A stretch of DNA of 38,457 nt from Rhodopirellula sp. (GTDB lineage Bacteria; Planctomycetota; Planctomycetia; Pirellulales; Pirellulaceae): contig NZHC01000150.1 in the NCBI GenBank assembly GCA_002689655.1, positions 1-38,457 of the forward strand. Reading direction: 5' to 3'. The translations under genes and the position numbers were made by a program. Shown here in pieces: positions 16,599 to 26,300 of this stretch (positions within the stretch are counted from its first letter, which is position 1; each line of letters opens with the position of its first letter). Below the pieces are notes generated by a model. The model had not been told where the DNA came from and searched no databases. It saw only the letters and a program-made list of their open reading frames with translations.

Positions 16599-17765
16599 TC
16601 AGCTCGACGTTCGACCGCGCCAGGCAACCTGGCGACCGGCAAGATGACTCAGCAACGCAATCCATTGCAAGAGAACAAACAACAGCGTCGCTGGTGCATG
16701 ACACAAGACTCCCAACCATGACTGAGACAATCGCAGGGCAGCAAAGACGCGAGGAAAATGCCCTACAAGCACAGCGACACCAGCAACAAACGCTGCAACG
16801 GTATCGCCCAAAGCCAAACTCGATGCCACCAAAGCAACCGGAAGCACACTCCCACCGATCAGCAAAACCGTGAACGGAAAAAGCAACTTGAGCGATGCCA
16901 GCCCTTCCGTGGCATTTTTCAACACCCCCCGAATCACCTCATGTGCAGAGTGATACATACGACATTCAGCCAATTCCTGGCCATCGTAGACATCGGTCAT
17001 GAGCCCGGCTTCACGATAGGCACGTGGCAGTTTGACCCCATCATGCCTTGAACCACGAATCGCTGCGTGTGTTCCGGCTTTTTGATAGGCGTTCTGCTTT
17101 GTCACAAACAATTGACCGCATCCCGCAGCGAGCGCCGGCCTGAGATCCGTCCGCATCCTATGCAGCGGACAATAACCGAGTAGCACATAATGCATCAACG
17201 GAATGATCCACTTCTCAAGAAGAGTTTCTGTTTCCTGAAGGGGAAACACACTCAACAAGCCAACGCCAAGTGATTCGTAGCAGGCTACCAATCGCCGCAA
17301 AGCATCGGCTTTAAGTCTCACGTCGGCATCAAGAAAAACGAGCGTCTCGTATTCTGCTGCTTCCGATAACTGCTTGCACCCAAACTGCTTGCCGTTCCAT
17401 CCCTCAGGCAAGTCCTCACCCTTGAGATAGCGAACTCTGGAGTCTGCTACTGCGATTCGCTGCACGATCTCAGCAGTCCTGTCGGTCGACTGATCATCTA
17501 AGACCAGGACTTCCACATCCACACCCTGACTACACAACGCAGCATTTACACTCGCCGCAATGCCATCTTGTTCGTCGCGAGCCGGGATGAGCACTGACAC
17601 ACCGCCATAATCGACCGTGTCCTTCCGGTCGTAACTACAATCCTTGTCCCGACCGTTCTCAGTCCCCGATGCAACAGGAAACAGAAAGGCAGGTAAATTC
17701 TTCGCAAACATGACCGCCGGCAGACAGGCAATGGCCAATGACATGATCGCAAGACTGAGCATCAT
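16599..17765 (-). CDS. Family 2 glycosyltransferase, carotenoid-type (CrtQ/CruC-like)
   Basis: A 388-residue membrane-associated GT-A enzyme. An N-terminal hydrophobic helix precedes the catalytic domain, which has VSVLIPARDE (57-66), DDQSTD (90-95), EGWNGKQ (121-127) and the metal-binding LDADV (145-149). About three hydrophobic segments follow from residue 300. The P-E-G-W-x-G-K motif is characteristic of GT2 enzymes acting on carotenoids or hopanoids, so a lipid acceptor is likely. The ATG at 17765 overlaps the stop of the upstream acyltransferase gene by 4 nt (ATGA), implying translational coupling. The pair matches the order of reactions that glycosylate and then acylate a carotenoid, as in staphyloxanthin. 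The acceptor is inferred. Confidence 0.85.
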   Translation of the reverse strand: MMLSLAIMSLAIACLPAVMFAKNLPAFLFPVASGTENGRDKDCSYDRKDTVDYGGVSVLIPARDEQDGIAASVNAALCSQGVDVEVLVLDDQSTDRTAEIVQRIAVADSRVRYLKGEDLPEGWNGKQFGCKQLSEAAEYETLVFLDADVRLKADALRRLVACYESLGVGLLSVFPLQETETLLEKWIIPLMHYVLLGYCPLHRMRTDLRPALAAGCGQLFVTKQNAYQKAGTHAAIRGSRHDGVKLPRAYREAGLMTDVYDGQELAECRMYHSAHEVIRGVLKNATEGLASLKLLFPFTVLLIGGSVLPVALVASSLALGDTVAAFVAGVAVLVGHFPRVFAALRLSQSWLGVLCHAPATLLFVLLQWIALLSHLAGRQVAWRGRTSS

Positions 17766-18556
17766 TGAAATTGCTCTCCATGTTTATTCCGGAACTTTTT
17801 TCCAGAAAGAACGGAACGTACTCGTCGGAATGAGTCATAAAAAATCCCTGCCCCCGCTTTGCCCAGCAACAGATCATCGAAAGGATCTGAGCTACGTGCA
17901 ATCGCCAGCCGGGACAATTTGTTCTGAGTCAGCCTTAAGTTACCCGACAGCAACTCCTGCCACTCAGCCTTCGAGCAAACTGCGAGATCGGCGATCTGCA
18001 CCGGCTGCCCAAACATGGCAAGACACACGGGAAGTCGCTCATCCCAAAACAGATACTCCAAGGCCAGTGGAACGACGCTGCCACGCTTCAGCTTGTTACA
18101 CATGTGCGATAAGCCAGGCATCAATCCTGCATCATGATCACGTGCGTCAGAAAACCGTCCCTCGGGCGTGATCCAAATCGCACTCGGCCCTGCATCAAGA
18201 ATTGCAGTGGTCTGTTTCAGAAATGCAGCAGCTCCACTCGTTGTGTTCATCTGCACGCCATAGAAACCCAGTTTCCCGAATACCGAATACTGCTCCAAAG
18301 CTTCCGCATCAATGGGTGCATAAAACTGACGGCTAGGAAACAGACTCCGGTTCAAGAAATGAGCAATCAATGGATCCCACCAAGAAGGATGGTTTCCATA
18401 AATCAGTAGTGGGTCATCAGCCTCAAAATCGAGCGATTCGCGGCATCCACTTTCCACAGCCACCGCATGAAAGTGCCGTTTGAGAAACGGTCGCAAAAAG
18501 CGATGGAATCCATTCTGAAACCACGTTGGGACCACTGGGACCGTTACTTCAGACAT
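17762..18556 (-). CDS. PlsC-like lysophospholipid/glycolipid acyltransferase
   Basis: A 264-residue acyltransferase with the catalytic H-x4-D as H56-P-S-W-W-D61 and the substrate loop PEGRF (131-135). The family moves an acyl chain from acyl-CoA or acyl-ACP onto a lipid hydroxyl at the cytoplasmic membrane face. In this setting a role like CrtO (acylation of a glycosyl carotenoid) is plausible because the next gene, overlapping by 4 nt, is a carotenoid-type glycosyltransferase. It could also be a general phospholipid enzyme. The chosen start is ATG 18556 (MSEVTVPV). The frame extends to 18640, but that extension would run into the perfect palindrome at 18610-18633. Confidence 0.85.
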   Translation of the reverse strand: MSEVTVPVVPTWFQNGFHRFLRPFLKRHFHAVAVESGCRESLDFEADDPLLIYGNHPSWWDPLIAHFLNRSLFPSRQFYAPIDAEALEQYSVFGKLGFYGVQMNTTSGAAAFLKQTTAILDAGPSAIWITPEGRFSDARDHDAGLMPGLSHMCNKLKRGSVVPLALEYLFWDERLPVCLAMFGQPVQIADLAVCSKAEWQELLSGNLRLTQNKLSRLAIARSSDPFDDLLLGKAGAGIFYDSFRRVRSVLSGKKFRNKHGEQFQ

Positions 18557-18609
18557 GTCGTATGAACGGAACTCCGAATTTGAAACACTGACAGGACACC
18601 GCAGTCCTT

Positions 18610-18633
18610 GCAGTCCTGCCATGGCAGGACTGC
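18610..18633. repeat. 24-bp perfect palindrome upstream of the acyltransferase gene
   Basis: Two 12-bp arms, GCAGTCCTGCCA and its exact complement, meet without a spacer. It lies 54-77 bp upstream of the acyltransferase start and 38 bp past the end of the neighbouring sulfatase gene. It could be an operator, a cruciform or a leader hairpin. There is no T-run on either side. Confidence 0.7.
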
Positions 18634-18670
18634 TTACCACTACCCCTAGTGTCGCTGCTGAAACGCCTGC

Positions 18671-20215
18671 CTACAACAGCCCATCAGTTTTCAACAGACC
18701 CAACATTTTTTCAACGATCGCCGGGTGGGCATCGGCAATGTCGTTCTTCTCACCGATGTCGACACGCAAATCATAAAGTCGCCAATCATCGCCATCCTTG
18801 TCTGTAATGTTTTTCCGTTGCGCATCTGCCGCTTTCCCTCTTTTTTTCGGAGTGCGATAGTTGACCAACTTCCAGTTCCCCATCCTCATCCCAACCGATG
18901 TGGAACCTTCCTGGCTTGCCCAGTAAAGATACTCGTGCTTACGCTGCTCAGAGTCGGATCCCTTCAATGTCGGGAAGTAGGAAATTCCATCGCATCCTCG
19001 CTCGGCATCAACTGCTAACGAAGTCGGCTTTGGCAATTGAGCGATTTCGCAAGCGGTTGGCATGAAATCCCAAAACGCCGAGGGGTGGGCAGTGACAGAC
19101 CCAGCCTTGATTTTCCCCGGCCAACGCACAACTAAGGGAACGCGAATACCCCCATCATGCATTGAACGTTTGTATCCAGTCAGCTGACCATTGGAATCAA
19201 AAAACTCGTGTAGGTGGCCGCCCTCCTGATGTGGCCCATTGTCGGAAGTGAAGAACACCGCCGTCTCGTCATCTATTCCCAACTCTTCCAGCAGGGTCAA
19301 GATTCTTCCTACATCCCCATCCATCCGCGTGACCATCGCAGCAAACCCCTTTTCTGGATTGGGCCAGTCTCGCGTGGCGTATTGACCATACTCTGGAACC
19401 TCCATTCCATCACCATGAACACGCCCAGCCTCGTTGTTGGCATGTGGAATCGTCCAATGGACGTGCAACAGAAATGGGTTCTCGTGATTGTCTTTGATGA
19501 ACCGTAATGCGGCATCGGTCATTTTGTCGTGCGAATAAGTCGTCTTCACCGACGACACACGTCCACGACCGTTGGGGAAGTCACCTAGCACGTTTCCAGG
19601 CATTGCTACCTGCTTACGATTCTCCCACAAAAACGGTGGATAAAAATTATGAGCGTTACTCTGATTCAAGTACCCAAACCAGTAATCGAAACCGTTGTTA
19701 TTTGGATGACCGGGATTATTGATCTCGCTAGGTACATCCACATTACCCAGTGCCCATTTGCCGACACCACCGGTAACGTAACCAGCCTGCTTGAGTCGCT
19801 GGGCAACTGTTTTCTCCATGCCGGTCAATGATCGAGAACGATTACCCGTCAAACCAGTGTGTCCGACATGCTGACCTGTCCAAAGCACCAGTCGCGAGGG
19901 TCGACAGACCGTGTGTCCCGCATAGTGATCAGTGAAACGTATTCCTTCTGCCGCCATCTTATCCAAATTCGGTGTCTGCACCACTTTCTGTCCGTAGCAA
20001 CCCAAATCACCATACCCCAGATCATCAGTCATGATGTAAATGATGTTTGGACGACGCTCTGCGTCAGCGGCGGTAGCAGTTGTTTTCACTACCGACAACA
20101 ACATCAATGTCAGACAGAGGACAGCAAGTTTTCTGCATTGGCATCGTAATGGGTAAACCTTCGGTTCATATATCTGATTGCAATTCATCGCGTCTTTGTT
20201 TTCCTTGTTTCGCAT
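18671..20215 (-). CDS. Secreted sulfatase, formylglycine-dependent type I (second copy)
   Basis: A 514-residue sulfatase. After a polar stretch of about 28 residues, a hydrophobic core (LAVLCLTLMLLSVV) and A-T-A-A form the signal peptide. D64-D65 in IMTDDLGYGD bind the metal. C104-R-P-S-R108 in the modification site should become formylglycine, and a GVGKWALG segment and TSDNGPH follow. The presence of CRPSR rather than CSPSR and low local identity show it is not a recent copy of the sulfatase at 15001-16449. ATG 20188 is an alternative start with a shorter n-region. Many planctomycetes carry large sulfatase sets used on marine sulfated polysaccharides. The substrate here is unknown. Confidence 0.93.
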   Translation of the reverse strand: MRNKENKDAMNCNQIYEPKVYPLRCQCRKLAVLCLTLMLLSVVKTTATAADAERRPNIIYIMTDDLGYGDLGCYGQKVVQTPNLDKMAAEGIRFTDHYAGHTVCRPSRLVLWTGQHVGHTGLTGNRSRSLTGMEKTVAQRLKQAGYVTGGVGKWALGNVDVPSEINNPGHPNNNGFDYWFGYLNQSNAHNFYPPFLWENRKQVAMPGNVLGDFPNGRGRVSSVKTTYSHDKMTDAALRFIKDNHENPFLLHVHWTIPHANNEAGRVHGDGMEVPEYGQYATRDWPNPEKGFAAMVTRMDGDVGRILTLLEELGIDDETAVFFTSDNGPHQEGGHLHEFFDSNGQLTGYKRSMHDGGIRVPLVVRWPGKIKAGSVTAHPSAFWDFMPTACEIAQLPKPTSLAVDAERGCDGISYFPTLKGSDSEQRKHEYLYWASQEGSTSVGMRMGNWKLVNYRTPKKRGKAADAQRKNITDKDGDDWRLYDLRVDIGEKNDIADAHPAIVEKMLGLLKTDGLL

Positions 20216-20451
20216 GAGGCACTCACAATTCCACCATAGTCTAGGGAGTTATCCTGATCATAATCGATCTTGAAGCGTCGGCGTGCTTCACACCGGCAGC
20301 GAAAAGAAGTCTGTCGCACCCCGAGCCCACCGCTGAAGGCTCGTGCCCAGATTCAACACCCCCCGCCGGGAGCACGAAGTTCTGGGCTGGAAAAAGAAGC
20401 AAAGAGGAAAGTAACTTTCTTTCGGCAGTCACGGACGGTGCGTCGAGGAGC

Positions 20452-21702
20452 TCAGCCCATCTTCATCTTTGGGTGTGATGGGTGCCACAGAACAGTCCCG
20501 AGCACCTTGGGGGGCAACCGCATCTGATCCACTTCTGGATCACAGACAGGACGCACCACCGTCGCTTCGCCCAAAGCTAAGTCAATTCGCTGCCCCTCAG
20601 TACTCAGCAGAACTGGTTCAGCGAATCCTGTGCGTGGTCGTCGAATCACGCGTGCCATTTCGCCCGAAGCCAATTCGACAGTACTGCCGAGGGGATAGAG
20701 GCTTTCCATGTGTAGAAACGCTTTGATGACGAGCGGGTCGAACAATCCACGCCCAGCCTGATGCAGCAGTAACCCGAGGGCATCGTGGGGAATGATCCCG
20801 CGCCGCTCATTGGTTGGAAAGATCAACTGAAGATAGGAATCAACCACATTCAAGATTCGTGCGTAATGGTGGATGCGATGGGATTTCACACCGCGCGGAT
20901 AACCACTTCCATCGAATTGCTCATGAACCTGTTCCATGGCAATCTGAATCCCCTCAGAAACTTGTGGAACTTCAGCGACACACGAGACTGAAACGATTGG
21001 ATGTTTGCGGTATTCCCATAATTCTGGCTCGTTCATCAGTTCGACGGGTTTATTCGCAGCGTCCCCCATCAGATTGAAGCCGATGTCATGCAGTAATGCG
21101 GTCAGACCTAACTCGAGTGTTTGCTGCCCAGTGAGCCCCATCTGGGTAGCAACCGCCATGCCAAGCACCGCCATACGAACCGCTCGATCGTCGACATCGC
21201 AAGCAGCTGCAGCAGCACCCACAACACCCACCGTCTGGTCATGATCTTCAACCAAGAATTGTGCATAGCTGTTCGTGGTCTCGACAAACCCTTCGGTCGC
21301 CAACACAACATTGTCGCTAAGTTCTTCCCGCATTACCTCAAAGTGGGCCTTGGCGAGCAGCATTCCCTGCTCAAGCTCAATGGTCCGTTCGGTACTCAAA
21401 GGCTCTTCAAAACGCTCAACCAGCAGATCCTTAACCGGGGTCGACTTCGCAATCCGTTCTTTACGCTCATGCTCAAGCATCAGACCAACCGGCGATGCAT
21501 CCTCGACACAAATCGTCTCGACATCGCGGGAATCGATTCTCAACTCTGCGACTTCGCGATCGCGTAGATTCTTGATAACATCGGGAGTGATGCTCGCGTT
21601 CGCGCCCAAAAGCAGCAAGCCCCGACGATCCTCAACCGGGTGCTTGCAAACAGTGCCAACACACAGTTCTTCGAGATTTATTCCTACGATACCCTGAGAC
21701 AT
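20452..21702 (-). CDS. HD-GYP domain protein with altered metal motif
   Basis: A 416-residue soluble protein starting at ATG 21702 (a TTG at 21729 is also in frame). The N-terminal 135 residues have no domain that I recognise. The C-terminal part is an HD-GYP domain, with HD at 205-206 in LLHDIGF, HP in YRKHPIV, and H260-E-Q-F-D-G-S-G-Y-P269. The family hydrolyses cyclic di-GMP. Two usual residues differ: the Lys after HDIG is Phe, and the first His of the HHE pair is Val. Activity may therefore be changed or lost, or the protein may act as a binding receptor. No signal peptide or receiver domain is seen. The gene stands alone, between a sulfatase and the divergent lhgO gene. Confidence 0.85.
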   Translation of the reverse strand: MSQGIVGINLEELCVGTVCKHPVEDRRGLLLLGANASITPDVIKNLRDREVAELRIDSRDVETICVEDASPVGLMLEHERKERIAKSTPVKDLLVERFEEPLSTERTIELEQGMLLAKAHFEVMREELSDNVVLATEGFVETTNSYAQFLVEDHDQTVGVVGAAAAACDVDDRAVRMAVLGMAVATQMGLTGQQTLELGLTALLHDIGFNLMGDAANKPVELMNEPELWEYRKHPIVSVSCVAEVPQVSEGIQIAMEQVHEQFDGSGYPRGVKSHRIHHYARILNVVDSYLQLIFPTNERRGIIPHDALGLLLHQAGRGLFDPLVIKAFLHMESLYPLGSTVELASGEMARVIRRPRTGFAEPVLLSTEGQRIDLALGEATVVRPVCDPEVDQMRLPPKVLGTVLWHPSHPKMKMG

Positions 21703-22004
21703 GTGCCCCACACGCAAAGACGAGTACAACCAACCGGCCGGCTAGCTTTCACGAAAACATAGAACGCAACTTGTGCATTTACAAATGTTCATCTGACATC
21801 ACTCCGCCCTTGCATGAGCAGAAGTTTGCGGTACCAGTCCTATGATAACGGTTGATCTAATTATTCGGAAAACCTCCCGCCCCTCTGGTCCGACCTTGCC
21901 TCCCATCCGCACCTACAGCCAACTAACCCGTTTCCATACAATCGGTGGAGCTGTTTTGCTGCGACACCTTTCGCTACTCCACTGACTCGCACAAGGATCA
22001 ACCC
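21703..22004. other. Divergent promoter region between the HD-GYP gene and lhgO
   Basis: These 302 bases must hold the promoters of two divergent genes. I see no gene and no confident promoter or operator. A GC-rich palindrome (CCGGCCGG) lies near 21734. Confidence 0.4.
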
Positions 22005-23207
22005 ATGAGCCACGCCGATGTTGTCATAGTTGGGGGTGGCATCGTGGGACTCGCGAGTGCACTGAAACTACAGACGCGCTATCCGGACCTGCGACTCACC
22101 ATAATCGAAGCTGAGTCGTCCGTTGGGCAGCACCAATCGGGGCACAACTCTGGCGTGCTGCACTCGGGTATCTACTACAAACCCGGATCAAAAAAAGCGA
22201 TTTGCTGTCGAACAGGGAAACTGGAGATGGAGGAGTTCTGTGTCGAAAATGCCATCGCTTGGGACCGATGCGGCAAAGTGGTCGTCGCGACAAACGAGTC
22301 GGAACTCTCTCGACTGGACAACATTGCGGAGCGAGCGAAACTCAACGGGGTTCAATGCGAGCGAATCAATAGCGACCAACTGAGAGAACTGGAACCCGCC
22401 GCCGCCGGTATCTCAGCTTTGCACGTTCCTGAAACGGGCATCGTCAATTACCGAGCGGTATGCCGGAAGCTAGCTCAAATCCTGATTTCGGGTGGCGCAA
22501 GTATCAAACTCGATTTTAAATTATCCGGTCTACAGGAAATCCCAGGTGGGTTGGAACTCAAAGGCAACGCTGGACAGAAAATCTCTTGCGGTAAAATGAT
22601 CAATTGCGGAGGCCTGCAATCGGACCGTATTTGCAAAATGTCCGGAATCAACACGGCCCTGAAAGTCGTTCCGTTCCGAGGCGAATATTACGAACTGGCC
22701 CCAAGCAGCGAATCACTTTGCAGAAACTTGATCTACCCTGTTCCCGATCCTTCGTTTCCATTCCTCGGAGTTCACTTCACTCGTATGATCGACGGTGGGG
22801 TCGAGTGTGGCCCCAACGCCGTGTTAGCCTTGGCACGTGATGGATACCGCTGGCGAGACGTCAGCCTGAATGACCTAACCGACACCCTCGCGTTCAAAGG
22901 CTTTCGGAAACTCGCCGCACGACACTGGCGGATGGGACTGGGTGAAATGCACCGTTCGGTGAGCAAGCAGGCATTCGTAAGTGCATTGCAGAAGCTCATA
23001 CCCAGCATCAGGTCCAGTGATTTAGTGACCGGCCGGGCAGGTGTGAGAGCACAGGCCGTCACACCGACCGGTGAACTGGTGGACGATTTCCTGTTCGAAG
23101 TGAGCGAACACTCCATCCATGTGCTCAATGCTCCATCACCTGCTGCAACGGCGGCTCTGGCCATCGCCACTCACATTGTGGACAGATTCTCGGACCAATT
23201 CGCTTAA
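22005..23207 (+). CDS. lhgO: L-2-hydroxyglutarate oxidase (FAD-dependent)
   Basis: A 400-residue FAD oxidoreductase of the DAO family. The dinucleotide-binding motif VIVGGGIVGL is at 7-16, followed by the characteristic QHQSGHNSGVLHSGIYY region. This histidine/serine-rich segment with the GHNSG and LHSGIYY pieces is the hallmark of LhgO (YgaF). It oxidises L-2-hydroxyglutarate to 2-oxoglutarate and passes electrons to the respiratory chain or oxygen. The chosen start is ATG 22005 (MSHADVVIVG). The frame is open to 21945, but the additional 20 residues are not typical. The convergent mfd gene follows, with a possible shared hairpin at 23300. Confidence 0.93.
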   Translation: MSHADVVIVGGGIVGLASALKLQTRYPDLRLTIIEAESSVGQHQSGHNSGVLHSGIYYKPGSKKAICCRTGKLEMEEFCVENAIAWDRCGKVVVATNESELSRLDNIAERAKLNGVQCERINSDQLRELEPAAAGISALHVPETGIVNYRAVCRKLAQILISGGASIKLDFKLSGLQEIPGGLELKGNAGQKISCGKMINCGGLQSDRICKMSGINTALKVVPFRGEYYELAPSSESLCRNLIYPVPDPSFPFLGVHFTRMIDGGVECGPNAVLALARDGYRWRDVSLNDLTDTLAFKGFRKLAARHWRMGLGEMHRSVSKQAFVSALQKLIPSIRSSDLVTGRAGVRAQAVTPTGELVDDFLFEVSEHSIHVLNAPSPAATAALAIATHIVDRFSDQFA

Positions 23208-23299
23208 TCAAGCGAGCGCCCCACGGTCGCTCACAAGAGGGTTCCCCATCCTTCCGAGGAAAAAAGAATCAGTAACAGTCGCCCTCCGGAGCAAACTGC

Positions 23300-23324
23300 A
23301 ATGGGTTGCTTGAATCAACCCATT
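23300..23324. terminator. Possible bidirectional hairpin between lhgO and mfd
   Basis: AATGGGTTG (23300-23308) pairs with CAACCCATT (23316-23324) around a 7-base loop. It lies between two converging genes. No T-run follows on either strand, so it is a weak terminator call. Confidence 0.45.
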
Positions 23325-23392
23325 CCAACACTCAAAACGCGGGCAAATACAAAAGCACGAACAACAGCCACCACTGCCCCCGGCGCACGACA

Positions 23393-26300
23393 TCAACCGA
23401 TGTGCAAGGCTGCTCTGGCAAGCTGCATCCAACTGGACCCCACCTGATCAACCTGCATGTTGTATCCCTTGGTGGGAATATATGCCCGTTGCCGATCAAC
23501 AATGCGAATCGCAATCGAACTGGTACTGACCAGCCGCTCCATCTGTCGTCGATTGGTATAATGCAGAATGATGAATCGATTATCCGAAGTAATGGCAGAA
23601 ATCTGCCATGCTGCTGCGTCGAGTCTTAGCTCGGCAAGTTCCAGCATCCGACTAACGGCCGCCGGCAAGGGTCCAAAACGGTCTCGCAACTCCGCGCGAA
23701 TATCCTGAATCTGCGACGCATCATCAATTTTGGCCATCCGACGATAGAGGTCAATTTTGTGTCTCAGATCTGGCGCATAGTCTTCTGGCAGATAAGCTTC
23801 CACTGGGAGATCAATATCCACATCAGCCGACAATTTTGGCGCCAGATTCTGCACTTGCCTAACAGCGTCCTCCAACAACTGGCAATACATTTCATACCCG
23901 ACGGCAGCAATATGTCCACTCTGCTGACTACCCAGCAGGTTACCGGCACCTCGAATCTCCAGATCTCGCATGGAGATAGCAAATCCGGATCCCATCTGAC
24001 TGAATTCTTCGATCGCCCGCAATCGCTTCGTCGCTTCAGGTGACAGATGTTTGTGCTGAGCTACCATCAGGTAGCAGTGTGCCTGATGCTTATAACGCCC
24101 AACACGCCCTCTTAATTGGTGCAGATCACTGAGACCGTAATGGTCTGCGTCATCAATGAAGATCGTGTTTGCGTTGGGTATATCCAAACCACTTTCAACA
24201 ATCGTGGTGGCAAGCAGCAAGTCAAAACGATGTTCGATAAAGTCAACCATGACCTTCTCGAGTTCACCTTCTCCCATCTGCCCGTGTCCTATTTCGATTC
24301 GCAACTCGGGAACGATTCTCTTCAATCGGTCTGCAACGGCGTGCATGTCGCCAATTCGGTTGTGAACAAAGAAGATCTGCCCCCCCCGATTCAACTCCCT
24401 GATCGTCGCGCGACGAATCAATTTATCATCCCACCGAACGACATTGGTTTCGACCGCCCGCCGCTCTGCAGGCGGAGTCTCAAGATTGCTGATATCACGA
24501 ACACCTACTAGCGCCATATGCAGCGTTCGAGGGATAGGTGTCGCTGATAACGTCATCACATCCACATTACTGTGCAGTGTTTTGAGTCGTTCCTTGACGG
24601 CAACACCGAATCGTTGCTCTTCGTCAACAACGACAAGCCCGAGTCGGCTGAAACTGACATCCTTGCTGGCGACTCGATGAGTTCCAACAACGATATCAAC
24701 ATCACCTCGTCGAATATCCTTCACTGTTTCTCGTTGTTCGGCGGCCGTACAAAATCGGCTCAGCTTTCTGATTTCGACAGGAAACTCGGCCATCCGATTT
24801 TTGAAGTTGTTGTAATGCTGTTCTGCCAACACCGTTGTGGGAACGAGCACAGCCACCTGATAGCCACTCACCACCGCTTTGAACGCGGCCCGCATGGCAA
24901 CTTCAGTTTTCCCGAATCCAACATCGCCACAGATCAGCCGATCCATTGGTTTACCGGACTCCATATCGTCCTTACTGGTGGCAATAGCTGTGACCTGATC
25001 GGGAGTTTCCACATAGGGAAAACTGGCATCGAATTGTCGTTGCCACGCGTTATCGGCGTCAAACACCAGACCACGTCGGGCAGTCCTCTCCGCTTGCATT
25101 TCCAATAGTTCAACCGCCATGTCAGTGACCGCTGATTCTGCCGCTTTCTTCTGACGTGTCCATGATTGGCTACCGATTTTTGCGAGACGCGGAGTAGTCT
25201 TTGTGCCTCCAACATAACGCTGCAGCAAACCAATTCGCGAGGCAGGCACATAGATTTTAGTTCCACCATCGAACTCAATCGTTAGGTGCTCGAGATGCTG
25301 ACCATGTTTTTCAATGTGTTTTAGTCCGCGATAGAGTCCAATCCCATGTGACAGATGCACGACTAGATCCCCCGGATCCAACTGCATCAGGCTACTGATT
25401 GGCTTTCCACGAGCACGGGATCGCCCACGCCGGACCGGACTGCGATGAAACAGCTCGGCACCAGTCAGGACAAGCACTTTCGCGTCTGCCAATCGAAATC
25501 CACCGCTCAACTCAGCAACGACAAGATGAAGACGCCCTTGCCGTGCAGCATCCGTATCGTGCAGCAGCTCCGTCAAACGTTCACCATCGGCCGGTGTATC
25601 ACCCACCAACATGATGTCGTCAGCTTTAGCGACAGTATCCAATCGTGACCGTGTCTCCTCAAGAGACAAAGCAAAGCCATCTGCTGTTGTCGAATGTAAA
25701 TCGACAACTTCAGCCGGCGAGCCTTCAGCCAGGGTGGTACCCGAGACGATGCGATAAGCAGCGAGTGAATCGAGCAATGACTCAAAAGATATCAAATTGG
25801 CTTCATCACCACTGCGTTTTATCAAGGCATCGGCTGTTCGCTCGCATGCCTGTGGATCGATAACAACTACCAAAGTGTCGGGGGGCAGATATTCCGCAAT
25901 CGAACCGAGATCCTGACACGAGCTGATGGCGAGAGACGCGTCGCCGCCGTCCACATCAATGGGTTCGTGCCCAAGATCTTGCAACCTATTATCTTGCGGC
26001 CCGCTTTCGAGAAACGGATCATCAGTTTGGTAACGCTGATCAATTTCAATTCCAACAGCTGCAATTTCGATCTGCTCAAGTGACTCGATACTTCTTTGGC
26101 TGCCGGGGTCGAAGCGTCTGATCGACTCGATTTCATCACCGAACCACTCGATACGAATGGGCTGCGGTTGATCAGCAGAGTAGACATCAAGGAGTCCACC
26201 GCGTGCTGCAAATTCGCCGGGCAGTTGCACAGCGGTGGTTGCAGAAAACCCTGACTCAGCGAGCCAGCGACGGATTACTTCGGGCTCAACCTCATCACCG

